Source: Rhizobium esperanzae (GTDB lineage Bacteria > Pseudomonadota > Alphaproteobacteria > Rhizobiales > Rhizobiaceae). From it: a stretch of 64,000 nt of DNA. Made by a program: the position numbers and the translations under genes. The notes beneath the pieces were generated by a model. That model was given only the letters and a program-made list of their open reading frames with translations. It had not been told where the DNA came from and made no database searches. Below, piece by piece: positions 19,201 through 27,056 of this stretch (within the stretch, counting starts at the first letter, position 1; every line of letters starts with the position of its first letter). Location: the NCBI RefSeq assembly GCF_002204185.1, contig NZ_MXPU01000018.1, forward strand, positions 78,106 through 142,105. Reading direction: 5' to 3'.

Positions 19201-22200
19201 TTTTGGCAACTATGAAGCCGGTTTTCGGTTCGGCCTGCTCGGTCTGGACCTGACGGAACAGCCTGGAATGGAACGCCTGAAGGCACGGGTCTACCTCGCC
19301 TTCGGCAACCTTGCGAAATCGTCGTCGCGTCACGTCCGCACCGGCCGTGCGCTTGCGCAGCGCGTATTCGAAACGGCACAGCAGGTCGGCGATCTCACCT
19401 ACGCCGTCTTGAGCCGGAATAACCTTGTGACTTATCTTCTGGCCGCTGGCGAGCCCCTCTCGCAGGTTCAGCGCGATGCGGAAGCCGGTCTGGAATTCGC
19501 GCGTCAGGCCGGCTTCGGAGTCGCCGTCGGTTTCATCAGCGGGCAGCTCCAACTCATCCGAACGCTTCGCGGGCTGACGCCAATCTTCGGATGCTTCAAC
19601 GATGAAGGATTCGACGAGCAGCAATTCGAACTTAAGACCGACGGCAAGCCGGGTAGTTGCCTGTACTGGATCCGAAAACTACAGGCATGTGTATTTGCAG
19701 GGGATACCTCCACAGCACTTTCGGCAGCGGCGAAAGCAGAAAGCCTCCTCTGGATGACTCCCGCTATTTTCGAGCGGGCGGAATATCACTTCTACACCGG
19801 CCTTTCTTTGGCCTCTGCTTTAGAAGGATCGACTACCGAAACAGCTCTTTATCGCAGGGCCATACGCGCTCACCGCCGGCAGCTCGACACTTGGGCCGCG
19901 CACTGTCCGGAGAATTTCGCAAGCCGCGCAACATTGCTTGGCGCAGAGATCGCCCGCTTGGGAAGCCGTGAGTTGCATGCCGAGCGCCTCTATGAACAGG
20001 CGATCCAGTTGGCGAATGCGCACGCGCTCCCACACGATGAAGCGATCGCGTATGAGCGCGCTTCCGCCTTTTACCGGGCGCGCGGCTTTGATCAGATTGC
20101 TCGCCTCTATCTTCAAAACGCCCGTCGCTGTTATCTCAGGTGGGGAGCCGACGGCAAGGTGCGGCAGCTCGAGGAAACCTATCCCCAACTGCGGGATGGA
20201 CAATCGGCACCGGCTGCAACAAGCACGATCGAAGCGCCGATCGAGCATCTCGACCTCGCCACCGTCATCAAGGTGTCGCAAGCGGTCTCCAGCGAAATCG
20301 TCGTCGAGAAGCTGATCGATACGGTGCTGCGGATGGCCGTCGAGCAGGCGGGAGCCGAACGTGGCCTTCTGATACTGTCGCGTGACGGCGAACCGCGGAT
20401 TGCCGCTGAGGCAACGATCCGCGGCGAAGCGGTCCTCATAGAGCTGCGCAATGAGGCCATCACCGGCGTGATGCCGGAAGCAGTTCTCAATTACGTCCTG
20501 CGTATGCGGGAAACCGTCAGCCTCGATGATGCGTCGGCTGAAAACGCCTTTGCGGCCGATCCCTATATCCGCCATCGCGCGGCCAGATCCATTCTCTGTT
20601 TGCCGCTGATCAATCATGCGAAGCTGATCGGTGCGCTGTATCTGGAAAACACACTGGCGGGCCATGTCTTCGCGCCGGGGCGTATTCCGGTGTTGAAGCT
20701 GATCGCCTCGCAAGCCGCCAGCACGCTCGAAATCACCGGACTTTACCGCGACCTGGCAGAACGTGAAGCGCGAATAGGCCGGCTTGTCGAAGCGAACATC
20801 ATCGGAATTTTTATCCGAGATATCGGCGGCCGGATAATCGAAGCCAACGAGGCGTTCCTGCAAATGCTGGGCTACCGCCGTGACGAACTCTTGGCGGGTC
20901 AGCTCCTCGATAAAGAGCTGACACCGCCGGAATGGCGCGAACGTGACGCCGAAGCCGAAGCCGAGTTGAGAGTGACGGGCAGCGTCCGCCCCTTTGAAAA
21001 GGTGTACCAGCGAAAGGACGGCGGTCACGTACCTGTGATGATCGGTGAGGCAAGCTTCGAGGGGGCCGGGAGCGAGGCCGTGGCATTCGTGCTCGACCTG
21101 TCCGAGAGCAAGAAAGCAGAGGAGAGGCTGCGAGCAGGCGAAACTCGCTTTCGGACCTTCGTCGACCATGCCACCGATGCCTTTTTCCTCCATACCGACG
21201 ATCTAACCGTCATAGACGTCAACCGCCAAGCCTGTGAAAGCCTCGGTTACAGCCGGGAGGAATTGATTGGCATGCACCCGCGCGACTTTGACGGAGCTAT
21301 CGACGAAAGGGCGCTTGCGACCTTGGTGGATCGCGTCGACGCAGGACAGCCAATGACTTTCGAAACGCTCCACCGGCGTAAGGACGGAACAACGTTTCCG
21401 GTCGAGGTTCGGGTCGGCAAATTCCGACAGGACGAGCAATGGTTTCGTCTTTCGCTGGCGCGTGACATCACCGACCGCAGGCAGGCCGAGGATGCTATTC
21501 AGCTTGCGCGAGCAGAACTTGCTCATGTAAGCAGGCTGACCACGATGGGTGAACTTGTAGCCTCCATCGCCCACGAGGTCAGACAGCCGCTCACCGGACT
21601 GGTCAGCAGCGGCAATGCCTGCCTTCGTTATCTCGGCGCGGATCCCCGTGACATCGTCTCCGCCCGTCGTGCCATCGAGCGCATGATCAGCGACGCTTTT
21701 CGCGCATCCGAGGTCATCGATCGGATTCGGGCAATGGCGAGGAAATCACCCGAACGCAGGGACCGGCTGAACGTCAACGATATCGTGTCCGAGACGATTG
21801 CGCTGGTGTCCACGGACCTCGAACGCAGTGCGGTGTCGCTTCGCACAAACCTCTCCGACGGCTTGCCCCCGATCGTAGGGGACCAAGTGCAAATCCAGCA
21901 GGTGATCCTGAACCTTATCATGAACGCCAACGACGCCATGGCGGCGATGCCAAAAGGAGCGCGCGAACTCATCGTAAGCACTGAAAAGGCAGCTCCCAAT
22001 ACCGTTTTAGTGGCAGTCCGCGACAGCGGCCCTATTCTCGACCTGGCGAAGATCGGCGATATATTCGAGGCGTTCTACAGTACCAAACCCAAGGGTATGG
22101 GCATGGGCCTGACGATCAGTCGTTCGATCATAGAGGCTCACAAGGGCCAACTCTGGGCCACGCCAAACGCGCCCCACGGTGCCATTTTTCAGTTTACATT

Positions 22201-22219
22201 ACCAACCGAGGAGAAATAA
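16274..22219 (+). CDS. Giant kinase-like/AAA/GAF/PAS sensor histidine kinase
   Basis: About 1981 aa from ATG 16274; an upstream in-frame ATG at 16208 is possible. Order: Ser/Thr-kinase-like domain (~20-320) with HRDIKPANIL and APEQTGRMNRSADSRSDLYA; AAA-type ATPase with Walker A GHAGVGKSM (~362) and Walker B LTLFLDDLQWLD; a long helical TPR-like middle (~650-1300); GAF (~1330-1490); PAS (~1500-1610 and ~1620-1735); HisKA with phospho-acceptor His in ASIAHEVRQPLTG (~1760); HATPase_c with N box LNLIMNANDAM and G box KGMGMGL. No TM segment is seen. In the kinase-like part the Mg-binding DFG reads GFG and the expected beta-3 Lys appears to be Arg (VLRV), so protein kinase activity is doubtful. It is followed by a FixJ-type regulator, its likely phosphorylation target. 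Confidence 0.93.
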   Translation: MDDTVKDAQKTRKMFGRKRALASIGQQTSTDLRYHDPQSSWSDGDRIFARELIRSDNGASKAVLRVQLAAEHPGRTSLDRLAHEYRLKDELDREWAAKPLDFKTENGRTVLVLEDCGGVPLPQLMGRHSRGMAGELTVFLRLAKGIAAAVGKAHGCGLIHRDIKPANILADEAEGRVRLTGFGVASHLSRERQAAEPPEVIAGSLAYMAPEQTGRMNRSADSRSDLYAIGITLYEMITGQLPFTASEPMEWVHCHVARRPVPPSERVRELPGVISAMVMKLLAKNAEERYQTAAGLEADLRRALVESEKYGRIADFPLGTRDVPDRLVIPERPYGREREIAALTSAFDGVVAGAGPTLVLVSGHAGVGKSMVVNELHRALVPPRGLFASGKFDQNQRHIPYASVAQALQGLVRVLLGKSEAELAPWRAALTEELGASGRLIVTLIPELESLIGRLPAVADLPPQDAKRRFHLNIRRLLRVFATAEHPLTLFLDDLQWLDAATLDLLEDLCTQQDMHHLLLIGAYRDNEVSSTHPLIRRLTAIREAGAQVHEIVLTPLRLEDLTRMVADALHCGSKRAQPLARLVHKKSGGNPFFALQFLSTLPDEGLLEFNREQTHWDWDLDRIRAKGYTDNVVDLMLSKLRRLPDTTQTALNTLACLGNHAAVDTLAMIRSENHDAVHAAFWAAARAGLVLLEEGSSYRFLHDRVQEAAYGLIPEDERAASHLSIGRLLLMHTPPEALEENIFEIVGQLNCGGALIAPGEERERLANLNLLATRRAKASAAYESALAYARTGAAYLPDDAWERRYELAFTLELHRAECEFLTGSPAEAQARLAELASRATSLADLARVTRLRVDLFMSLGRSDQAIIFGLDYLHRVGISWSSHPTRSQVRQEYARLWRQLGGRPIEALLNSPPMADPVALATMDVLTSLVTPALFTNENLRCLVIGRMGNISLKHGNSDTSPYAFTAVGTVLGPYFGNYEAGFRFGLLGLDLTEQPGMERLKARVYLAFGNLAKSSSRHVRTGRALAQRVFETAQQVGDLTYAVLSRNNLVTYLLAAGEPLSQVQRDAEAGLEFARQAGFGVAVGFISGQLQLIRTLRGLTPIFGCFNDEGFDEQQFELKTDGKPGSCLYWIRKLQACVFAGDTSTALSAAAKAESLLWMTPAIFERAEYHFYTGLSLASALEGSTTETALYRRAIRAHRRQLDTWAAHCPENFASRATLLGAEIARLGSRELHAERLYEQAIQLANAHALPHDEAIAYERASAFYRARGFDQIARLYLQNARRCYLRWGADGKVRQLEETYPQLRDGQSAPAATSTIEAPIEHLDLATVIKVSQAVSSEIVVEKLIDTVLRMAVEQAGAERGLLILSRDGEPRIAAEATIRGEAVLIELRNEAITGVMPEAVLNYVLRMRETVSLDDASAENAFAADPYIRHRAARSILCLPLINHAKLIGALYLENTLAGHVFAPGRIPVLKLIASQAASTLEITGLYRDLAEREARIGRLVEANIIGIFIRDIGGRIIEANEAFLQMLGYRRDELLAGQLLDKELTPPEWRERDAEAEAELRVTGSVRPFEKVYQRKDGGHVPVMIGEASFEGAGSEAVAFVLDLSESKKAEERLRAGETRFRTFVDHATDAFFLHTDDLTVIDVNRQACESLGYSREELIGMHPRDFDGAIDERALATLVDRVDAGQPMTFETLHRRKDGTTFPVEVRVGKFRQDEQWFRLSLARDITDRRQAEDAIQLARAELAHVSRLTTMGELVASIAHEVRQPLTGLVSSGNACLRYLGADPRDIVSARRAIERMISDAFRASEVIDRIRAMARKSPERRDRLNVNDIVSETIALVSTDLERSAVSLRTNLSDGLPPIVGDQVQIQQVILNLIMNANDAMAAMPKGARELIVSTEKAAPNTVLVAVRDSGPILDLAKIGDIFEAFYSTKPKGMGMGLTISRSIIEAHKGQLWATPNAPHGAIFQFTLPTEEK

Positions 22220-22270
22220 TGGATCCATGTCCGGGGCGCCGCCTGACCGGCGCAAAATTTGGGGACATGG

Positions 22271-22897
22271 ATGAAGGAGATTGTCTACATCATTGATGAT
22301 GACGCATCTGTCCGCGAAGGCCTCGGCGATCTCCTGCGCTCGGTTGGACTTGAGGTACTGACATTCGCTTCCAGCCAGGAGTTTTTGGATAGCAAGCGAC
22401 CTGACGTTCCGGGCTGCATCATTCTCGATGTAAGGCTGCCGGGGCGGAGCGGCCTGGAATTTCAGAGCATGCTCACTTCCCTTGGAATTGAGCTTCCGGT
22501 CATTTTCATCAGTGCCCACAGCGACATTCCGATCTCTGTGCGGGCGATGAAAGCCGGCGCTATCGAATTCCTGACGAAGCCGCTGCGCGAGCAGGAATTG
22601 CTCGATGCCGCCTATGCCGGGATCGAGCGCGATTGCGCTCGCAGGCAGGAAGTCGCGCTCATTGCCGAGCTTCGGTCCCGCTATGATTCGTTGACGCCGC
22701 GCGAGCGCGAGATCATGAACCTGGTGGTCGCGGGCAGCGTCAACAAGCAAATCGCTGCTCAAGTGGGCCTGAGCGAGGTGACCGTCAAGGTTCATCGCGG
22801 CCACGTCATGCAGAAGATGCAGGCGAGATCTCTCGTTGACCTGGTCCGGATGGCGGACGGCCTCGGATTGTCGACGAAGCCGTCGTGGGTCAGGTAG
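22271..22897 (+). CDS. FixJ-family response regulator
   Basis: 208 aa from ATG 22271 (MKEIVYIIDDD); a TTG at 22259 is in frame. The receiver has the acidic pair in IIDDDASV, phospho-acceptor Asp in CIILDVRLPGRSG and Lys in FLTKPL. The C-terminal LuxR-type HTH is LTPREREIMNLVVAG through SEVTVKVHRGHVMQKM. It starts 51 nt after the giant kinase stop and is its probable output. Its regulon is unknown. Confidence 0.93.
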   Translation: MKEIVYIIDDDASVREGLGDLLRSVGLEVLTFASSQEFLDSKRPDVPGCIILDVRLPGRSGLEFQSMLTSLGIELPVIFISAHSDIPISVRAMKAGAIEFLTKPLREQELLDAAYAGIERDCARRQEVALIAELRSRYDSLTPREREIMNLVVAGSVNKQIAAQVGLSEVTVKVHRGHVMQKMQARSLVDLVRMADGLGLSTKPSWVR

Positions 22898-23064
22898 GCT
22901 CACGCATCTAGACCAAAGTATCGGGCGTCCGCCATGGATGGATAGTCGGGGCGCCAATTCGGCGAGTCGCTTATCAAATTGGGCAATACGCTCCGAAGGC
23001 CCCCGGCTTTATCCTCTTACCAGCTGAAAAACTTGCAGAGACAGGACGGACGTTATCGGGTCTA

Positions 23065-23083
23065 GGTGCAAAGAATTTGCACC
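23065..23083. promoter_or_regulatory. Perfect 8-bp inverted repeat
   Basis: GGTGCAAA, GAA, TTTGCACC. A 19-bp near-continuous palindrome lying 85 nt upstream of a small gene and 168 nt after the FixJ-type regulator gene. It could be an operator, possibly for that regulator, or a short hairpin. Confidence 0.5.
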
Positions 23084-23167
23084 GGTCCGCGGGTACCTAC
23101 CATTGGACGGACGCTCATCATGTTGACGCAACGCGAGTAACCGAAAGACCAAGGAAAGGTATCATTC

Positions 23168-23383
23168 ATGCAAAACCAGAGATACGCCCTGCAGAAGAAC
23201 CTCAACATCTACTGGACGGTAATCGATACGGTTTCAGACCGAAAGGCTCTCGTCAATGGCTTCGTTATGGACATGCTTACCGCCGACGAGGCCGAAGAAT
23301 TGGTCAACACGCTGAACCGTGCAGAATCCCATGCTATCCTTGCGCCCGCCCAGAGGGAGCACCACGATCAAAGACGACAGTAA
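23168..23383 (+). CDS. Small hypothetical protein (71 aa)
   Basis: The ATG at 23168 is preceded by GGAAAGG at good distance. The product is soluble, with sequence like NLNIYWTVIDTVSDRKALV and a helix DEAEELVNTLNRAE, then a basic tail. I do not recognise a named domain, but the ribosome-binding site, composition and a palindrome in its upstream region support a real gene. It may belong to the FixJ-type regulator's regulon; this is a guess from proximity. Confidence 0.6.
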   Translation: MQNQRYALQKNLNIYWTVIDTVSDRKALVNGFVMDMLTADEAEELVNTLNRAESHAILAPAQREHHDQRRQ

Positions 23384-23415
23384 CTGTTCGATTGCCATCC
23401 AGCCGACCCCTCGTC

Positions 23416-23598
23416 CTATAGACTGTGACGGGAGGACGATAGAGGGCGCTGACACTCTAAAGGTCCCTCGGTGTTGCGGTCGACGATGCCGAGCGCCTCG
23501 ATGCCCATGAGCTTGGCGGTCGCGAAGAGTTCTTCCGCCGAGCTTGCGCCGCGAAGGAACGAAAAATGCGTGGTGACCTGCAGTTCGGCGTAACGCAT
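23416..23598 (-). pseudogene. dnaE2: Truncated dnaE2 (error-prone DNA polymerase, N-terminal ~45 codons)
   Basis: From ATG 23598, which overlaps the imuB stop as TGATG, the frame reads a canonical DnaE2 PHP-domain start: MRYAELQVTTHFSFLRGASS and later LMGIEALGIVDRN. Similarity stops at about 23465; the following residues are unrelated and end at a stop at 23416. A normal DnaE2 exceeds 1000 aa, so this is a remnant cut off shortly after its start by a rearrangement. Confidence 0.88.
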
Positions 23599-25109
23599 CA
23601 CGCAAACACCCCGTGCAGGAACCATTTGCGCGATCCGGTGTCGACGTCGACGCCATCGCCGGAGCGGAAAATCCAGAAGCGCTCGCCGGCCTCATCCTCG
23701 ACCACGAAATAGTCGCGGACCGCGACCCATTCGGAGCTGCGCTGCCACCATTCCCCGAATATCCGCTCCGGGCCGTCGGCGCGCTTTACCCGGCGCCGCT
23801 TTCCGCGCCAGGTGAAGGAGACCGGCGGATAAGGCAGCAGGGCAATCACCTCGATCGCTTCCGGATTTGGCAAGAGCCGCGACGGCCGCGGCCAATGGAG
23901 CGGCCAGGTGGCGCCGCACTCTTCGGCCGTCGGTGCGATCCGCTGGACACTGCGCTCAGGCACGTCGCTTGCCACCGGCGCAACGCGAAAAATCCGCTGA
24001 CCGCCGCGGTTTCCCAGCACGTCGATCAGCGGCGTCACATCGGTCACCTGTTCTTCGATCAGGGAGGAGGCTGACTGCATCTCGACGAGCGGCTCGGCGG
24101 CGATTGCCGCGAGGCTCAGCTTCTCGATGCCGAAGCCCGGCTCGATCTTCTCGATCCGGTCGCGGAAGAGTTTTGTCAGCCAGGCGATATCTCGGACGGG
24201 CTTGGCCGTGCCGGCCCGCAGCGGCTGGATTGTGCTGTCGACACGGTGGACGATCAGGTCGGCGCGCCGCACGCCAAGTCCTCGCTTCTCCAGCTCCAGA
24301 CAGAGCTGCCGCACCAGGCGGCTCACATATTTCTCGATCGTCTCCGGTGCGCCGATCGGTTCGGCAAAGGATCTTTGGACCTCGACAAGGTCCGCCGGCC
24401 GGATCGGATCGATGGGCTCGGCGAGCCGGCCGAACATCTGGTCGAGGCGGCGCCCGACCTCCGGCCCGAACCGCAGCGTCAGCGGTGCCCGCGGCGCGAC
24501 CGCCAGATCACCGACGGTGGCAAAGCCGAGGGTGCGGAGGCTCCCGACGATCTTGGCGGGCAGCCGCAGTGAGGATAGTGGCAGACGGTTGACCGCCTTG
24601 GCGGTGTCGCCGCGCGGGATAATGACGGTCTCGTGATCCGTGGATCGGGCGAGCGCGTGCGCCGCGCCCCAAGTGTCGGCGATCGCCGCGCGCGCCGCGA
24701 GACCCCGGGCACGGAAGCGGTTGACGAGACCGGAGAGCATCAGGTCCTCGCCGCCCTGCAGGTGATCGGCGCCTTCGGTATCCATGACGATACCGGCGGG
24801 AGGATCCATGGCAACCACGGGAGAATATTGCGACAAGGCCCAAAGCGTCAGCCGTTCCAGTGTCGCGAGGTCGGCCGCCGGATCGGCATCCACCATCGTC
24901 AATCCCTGAACCAGCGCCTGCGCCTTGGCGGCCGGCATGCCAACCCGCAAGCCCAGTTTGTGCGCTGCCCCGTCGGCCGCCGCCACCCATCGCTTCGACC
25001 CGCTCCTGGCGATCACCACCAGCGGCGTGTCAGGTGATAGCGAAGGATCGGCCCGCCTGATCCGGTCGGTCGGCAGTGTCGGAAGAAAGACAGATACGAC
25101 CCTGGCCAT
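23598..25109 (-). CDS. imuB: ImuB, Y-family polymerase-like mutasome subunit
   Basis: 503 aa, opening with MARVVSVFLPTLPTDRIRR and continuing through SLSPDTPLVVIARSG and the Y-family fold (RVGMPAAKAQALVQG). As in other ImuB proteins the DxD/DE catalytic acidic residues of Pol IV are absent; ImuB is a beta-clamp-binding adaptor for DnaE2. Size is normal and there is no frameshift. Start: ATG 25109 (a GTG is just before it), with GGAGC upstream. It lies in an imuA-imuB-dnaE2 order in which both partners are broken, so its function here is uncertain unless intact partners exist elsewhere. Confidence 0.9.
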   Translation of the reverse strand: MARVVSVFLPTLPTDRIRRADPSLSPDTPLVVIARSGSKRWVAAADGAAHKLGLRVGMPAAKAQALVQGLTMVDADPAADLATLERLTLWALSQYSPVVAMDPPAGIVMDTEGADHLQGGEDLMLSGLVNRFRARGLAARAAIADTWGAAHALARSTDHETVIIPRGDTAKAVNRLPLSSLRLPAKIVGSLRTLGFATVGDLAVAPRAPLTLRFGPEVGRRLDQMFGRLAEPIDPIRPADLVEVQRSFAEPIGAPETIEKYVSRLVRQLCLELEKRGLGVRRADLIVHRVDSTIQPLRAGTAKPVRDIAWLTKLFRDRIEKIEPGFGIEKLSLAAIAAEPLVEMQSASSLIEEQVTDVTPLIDVLGNRGGQRIFRVAPVASDVPERSVQRIAPTAEECGATWPLHWPRPSRLLPNPEAIEVIALLPYPPVSFTWRGKRRRVKRADGPERIFGEWWQRSSEWVAVRDYFVVEDEAGERFWIFRSGDGVDVDTGSRKWFLHGVFA

Positions 25110-25529
25110 CACATGCTCCGATAATGAATTCTCCTCCCTCGCCTGCCCTGACCCCCATCAGTTCTGCCAGCCAGCGCGCGCGGCCGACGCCCGGCACGGG
25201 ATCACGCGATCGGGGTGAAGGCCGACCTGGGCAAGTGCTGGAAAGAAAAGATCGAAGCGGGTGGGGCACCAGACCACCTTGCCGGTGGTCCGGGCCGCGA
25301 TACCGCCGATGAAGAGAGCCGCGGCCGCGCCGTCGATCGCACCGTTCCCGCCGCCGGCGACTTCATGCAGGGCACCAAAGGCCAGGCCGCCTCCTGGCAG
25401 CTGCGCATCGATCTCGCTCACCCCGAACGGCAGAACACTGCGGCGGCGCGAGCCCGCTCCTTCCAGGCTGGCGATTTTCTCGCGCAACTCGTCGAGAACG
25501 GCATTCGAAGTGGCGACTGATGTAGTCAT
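25030..25529 (-). pseudogene. imuA: imuA with internal deletion and frameshift
   Basis: From ATG 25529 (AAGGAG upstream) the frame encodes a good ImuA N-terminus (VLPFGVSEIDAQLPGGGLAF; VVWCPTRFDLFFPALAQVGL) up to HPDRVI, then ends 13 residues later at 25158. The typical ImuA C-terminus (PVPGVGRARWLAELMGVRAG, then a tail ending at 25030) follows immediately in another frame. The middle ~80-100 residues of ImuA are missing at the junction near 25195-25205. The C-terminal frame overlaps the imuB start. The gene is therefore a deletion pseudogene. Confidence 0.85.
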
Positions 25530-25573
25530 GATCTCCTTGATGGCACCCGTTTTGACTTGAGAAAATGCGGTAT

Positions 25574-25588
25574 GTTCTTTATTTGTTC
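25574..25588. promoter_or_regulatory. LexA (SOS) box upstream of imuA
   Basis: GTTC-TTTATTT-GTTC on the plus strand is an exact match to the alphaproteobacterial LexA consensus GTTC-N7-GTTC. It lies 45 nt upstream of the imuA start and overlaps the likely promoter, so the imuAB remnant operon should be DNA-damage inducible. Confidence 0.88.
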
Positions 25589-25701
25589 TCAAAGCCAAAA
25601 CGAGTCAATGCACAGCAAGCGCGCCCAAGTTGAGCGGGGCGCGGACCTGACGGATTCCATAAACGGATTCAATTCGATGGCTGAATTGGGAATTATTTCA
25701 C

Positions 25702-25968
25702 ATGGTCCGACCAGGCCGGTTGAGTGATCTGACACTGAAGGATTATCGTGAGCCGGTTATCGAATTCAGCTGCCGGCGATGTGACCGCCATGGCTCGCTC
25801 GAGCGCAAGCTGTTGGTGAAAGCGTTTGGCGCCGATGTGAGCTTCGCGGTACTCCGCCGGCGGATGGCCATGGGCTGCGAGCGCATGCAAGCGCCGGAGA
25901 GTGACAAATGCGGCGCGCGCTTCCCATGTCTGGGGGACACAGATGGTCCTGATGGAAGCCAGGCATGA
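25702..25968 (+). CDS. Small Cys-rich hypothetical protein upstream of dinB
   Basis: 88 aa. Five cysteines, including the CxxC in FSCRRCDRHG (24/27) and the pair in DKCGARFPC, suggest a small zinc-binding protein. Its stop overlaps the dinB start (ATGA), so the two are co-translated. I do not recognise a named family. Coupling to dinB suggests a DNA-repair-associated or merely co-expressed role. Confidence 0.65.
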   Translation: MVRPGRLSDLTLKDYREPVIEFSCRRCDRHGSLERKLLVKAFGADVSFAVLRRRMAMGCERMQAPESDKCGARFPCLGDTDGPDGSQA

Positions 25969-27056
25969 CAAACGATGAAGGTCAGGAGCGTCCGCGCAAG
26001 ATCATCCATGTCGATATGGATGCCTATTACGCGTCGGTCGAGCAGCGCGATAATCCCGAGTTGCGCGGCAAGCCGATTGCCGTCGGTGGATCTGCCGCTC
26101 GCGGCGTGGTCGCGGCGGCGAGCTACGAGGCGCGCAAATTCGGCGTTCACTCCGCCATGCCATCGGTCACCGCCAAGCGCAAATGCCCGGACCTCATCTT
26201 CGTGCCGCCGCGCTTTGATGTCTACAAGGCGGTGTCGCAGCAGATCCGCGAGATATTTGCCGAATACACGCCAATGATCGAGCCATTGTCACTCGATGAG
26301 GCCTATCTCGATGTCACGCACAATCTCAAGGGCATGGAGATCGCCACCGAGATTGCGCTGGAGATCCGCGCCAGGATCAAAGCGGTCACCGGCCTCAACG
26401 CCTCGGCCGGCGTCTCCTACAACAAGTTCCTCGCCAAGATGGCGAGCGATCTCAACAAGCCCAACGGCCAAGCGGTCATTACGCCGCGAAATGGGCCGGC
26501 TTTCGTCGAGGCCCTTCCCGTTAAGAAATTCCATGGCATCGGCCCGGCGACGGCGGAAAAGATGCACCGGCTCGGGATAGATACCGGCGCCGACCTCAAG
26601 GGAAAGACGCTCGAATTCCTGGTCGAGCATTTCGGGAAGCCCGGTCCCTATTTTTACGGCATTGCCCGCGGCATCGATGAGCGCCAGGTCAAGCCGAATC
26701 GGGTGCGCAAATCCGTCGGAGCCGAAGATACCTTCTCGCAGGACCTCCACGCTTACGAGCCGGCCCGCGAGGCGCTTCAGCCGCTGATCGAAAAGGTGTG
26801 GGGTTATTGCGAGGCCAATGGGATCGGCGCCAAGACGGTGACGCTCAAGGTCAAATATGCCGATTTCAACCAGATCACCCGCAGCAAGACCGTTCCCATT
26901 CCTCTAGCCGCGATCGCCGATCTGGAGGAGATCGTCGGCCTGCTGCTGGCGCCGATCTTTCCGCCCCGAAAGGGCATTCGTCTGCTTGGCGTCTCGCTGT
27001 CGTCGCTCGAAAGGCGCGCGGCCGGAACGGAACCGCAACTGCGGTTGGCGCTTTAG
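25965..27056 (+). CDS. dinB: DNA polymerase IV (Y-family translesion polymerase)
   Basis: 363 aa, full length for DinB. The palm motif is HVDMDAYYASVEQR (catalytic Asp near 17) and the second site SLDEAYLDVT (Asp/Glu near 107). Helix-hairpin-helix region FHGIGPATAEKMHRLGI; little-finger domain from about residue 245. All key residues are intact, so it should be active, unlike the neighbouring imu genes. It bypasses DNA lesions and is error-prone. No LexA box is seen just upstream of its co-translated partner. Confidence 0.95.
   Translation: MTNDEGQERPRKIIHVDMDAYYASVEQRDNPELRGKPIAVGGSAARGVVAAASYEARKFGVHSAMPSVTAKRKCPDLIFVPPRFDVYKAVSQQIREIFAEYTPMIEPLSLDEAYLDVTHNLKGMEIATEIALEIRARIKAVTGLNASAGVSYNKFLAKMASDLNKPNGQAVITPRNGPAFVEALPVKKFHGIGPATAEKMHRLGIDTGADLKGKTLEFLVEHFGKPGPYFYGIARGIDERQVKPNRVRKSVGAEDTFSQDLHAYEPAREALQPLIEKVWGYCEANGIGAKTVTLKVKYADFNQITRSKTVPIPLAAIADLEEIVGLLLAPIFPPRKGIRLLGVSLSSLERRAAGTEPQLRLAL

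Noticed and set aside
19820..21193. 457-aa minus-strand frame in the giant sensor gene
   Set aside because: Antisense shadow; the plus strand encodes recognisable TPR/GAF/PAS sequence here.
23384..23465. Possible insertion-sequence end at the dnaE2 break
   Set aside because: I could not find matching terminal inverted repeats or a target duplication; kept only as a breakpoint.
23867..24592. Plus-strand frame opposite imuB
   Set aside because: Arg/Pro-rich antisense shadow of the intact imuB gene.
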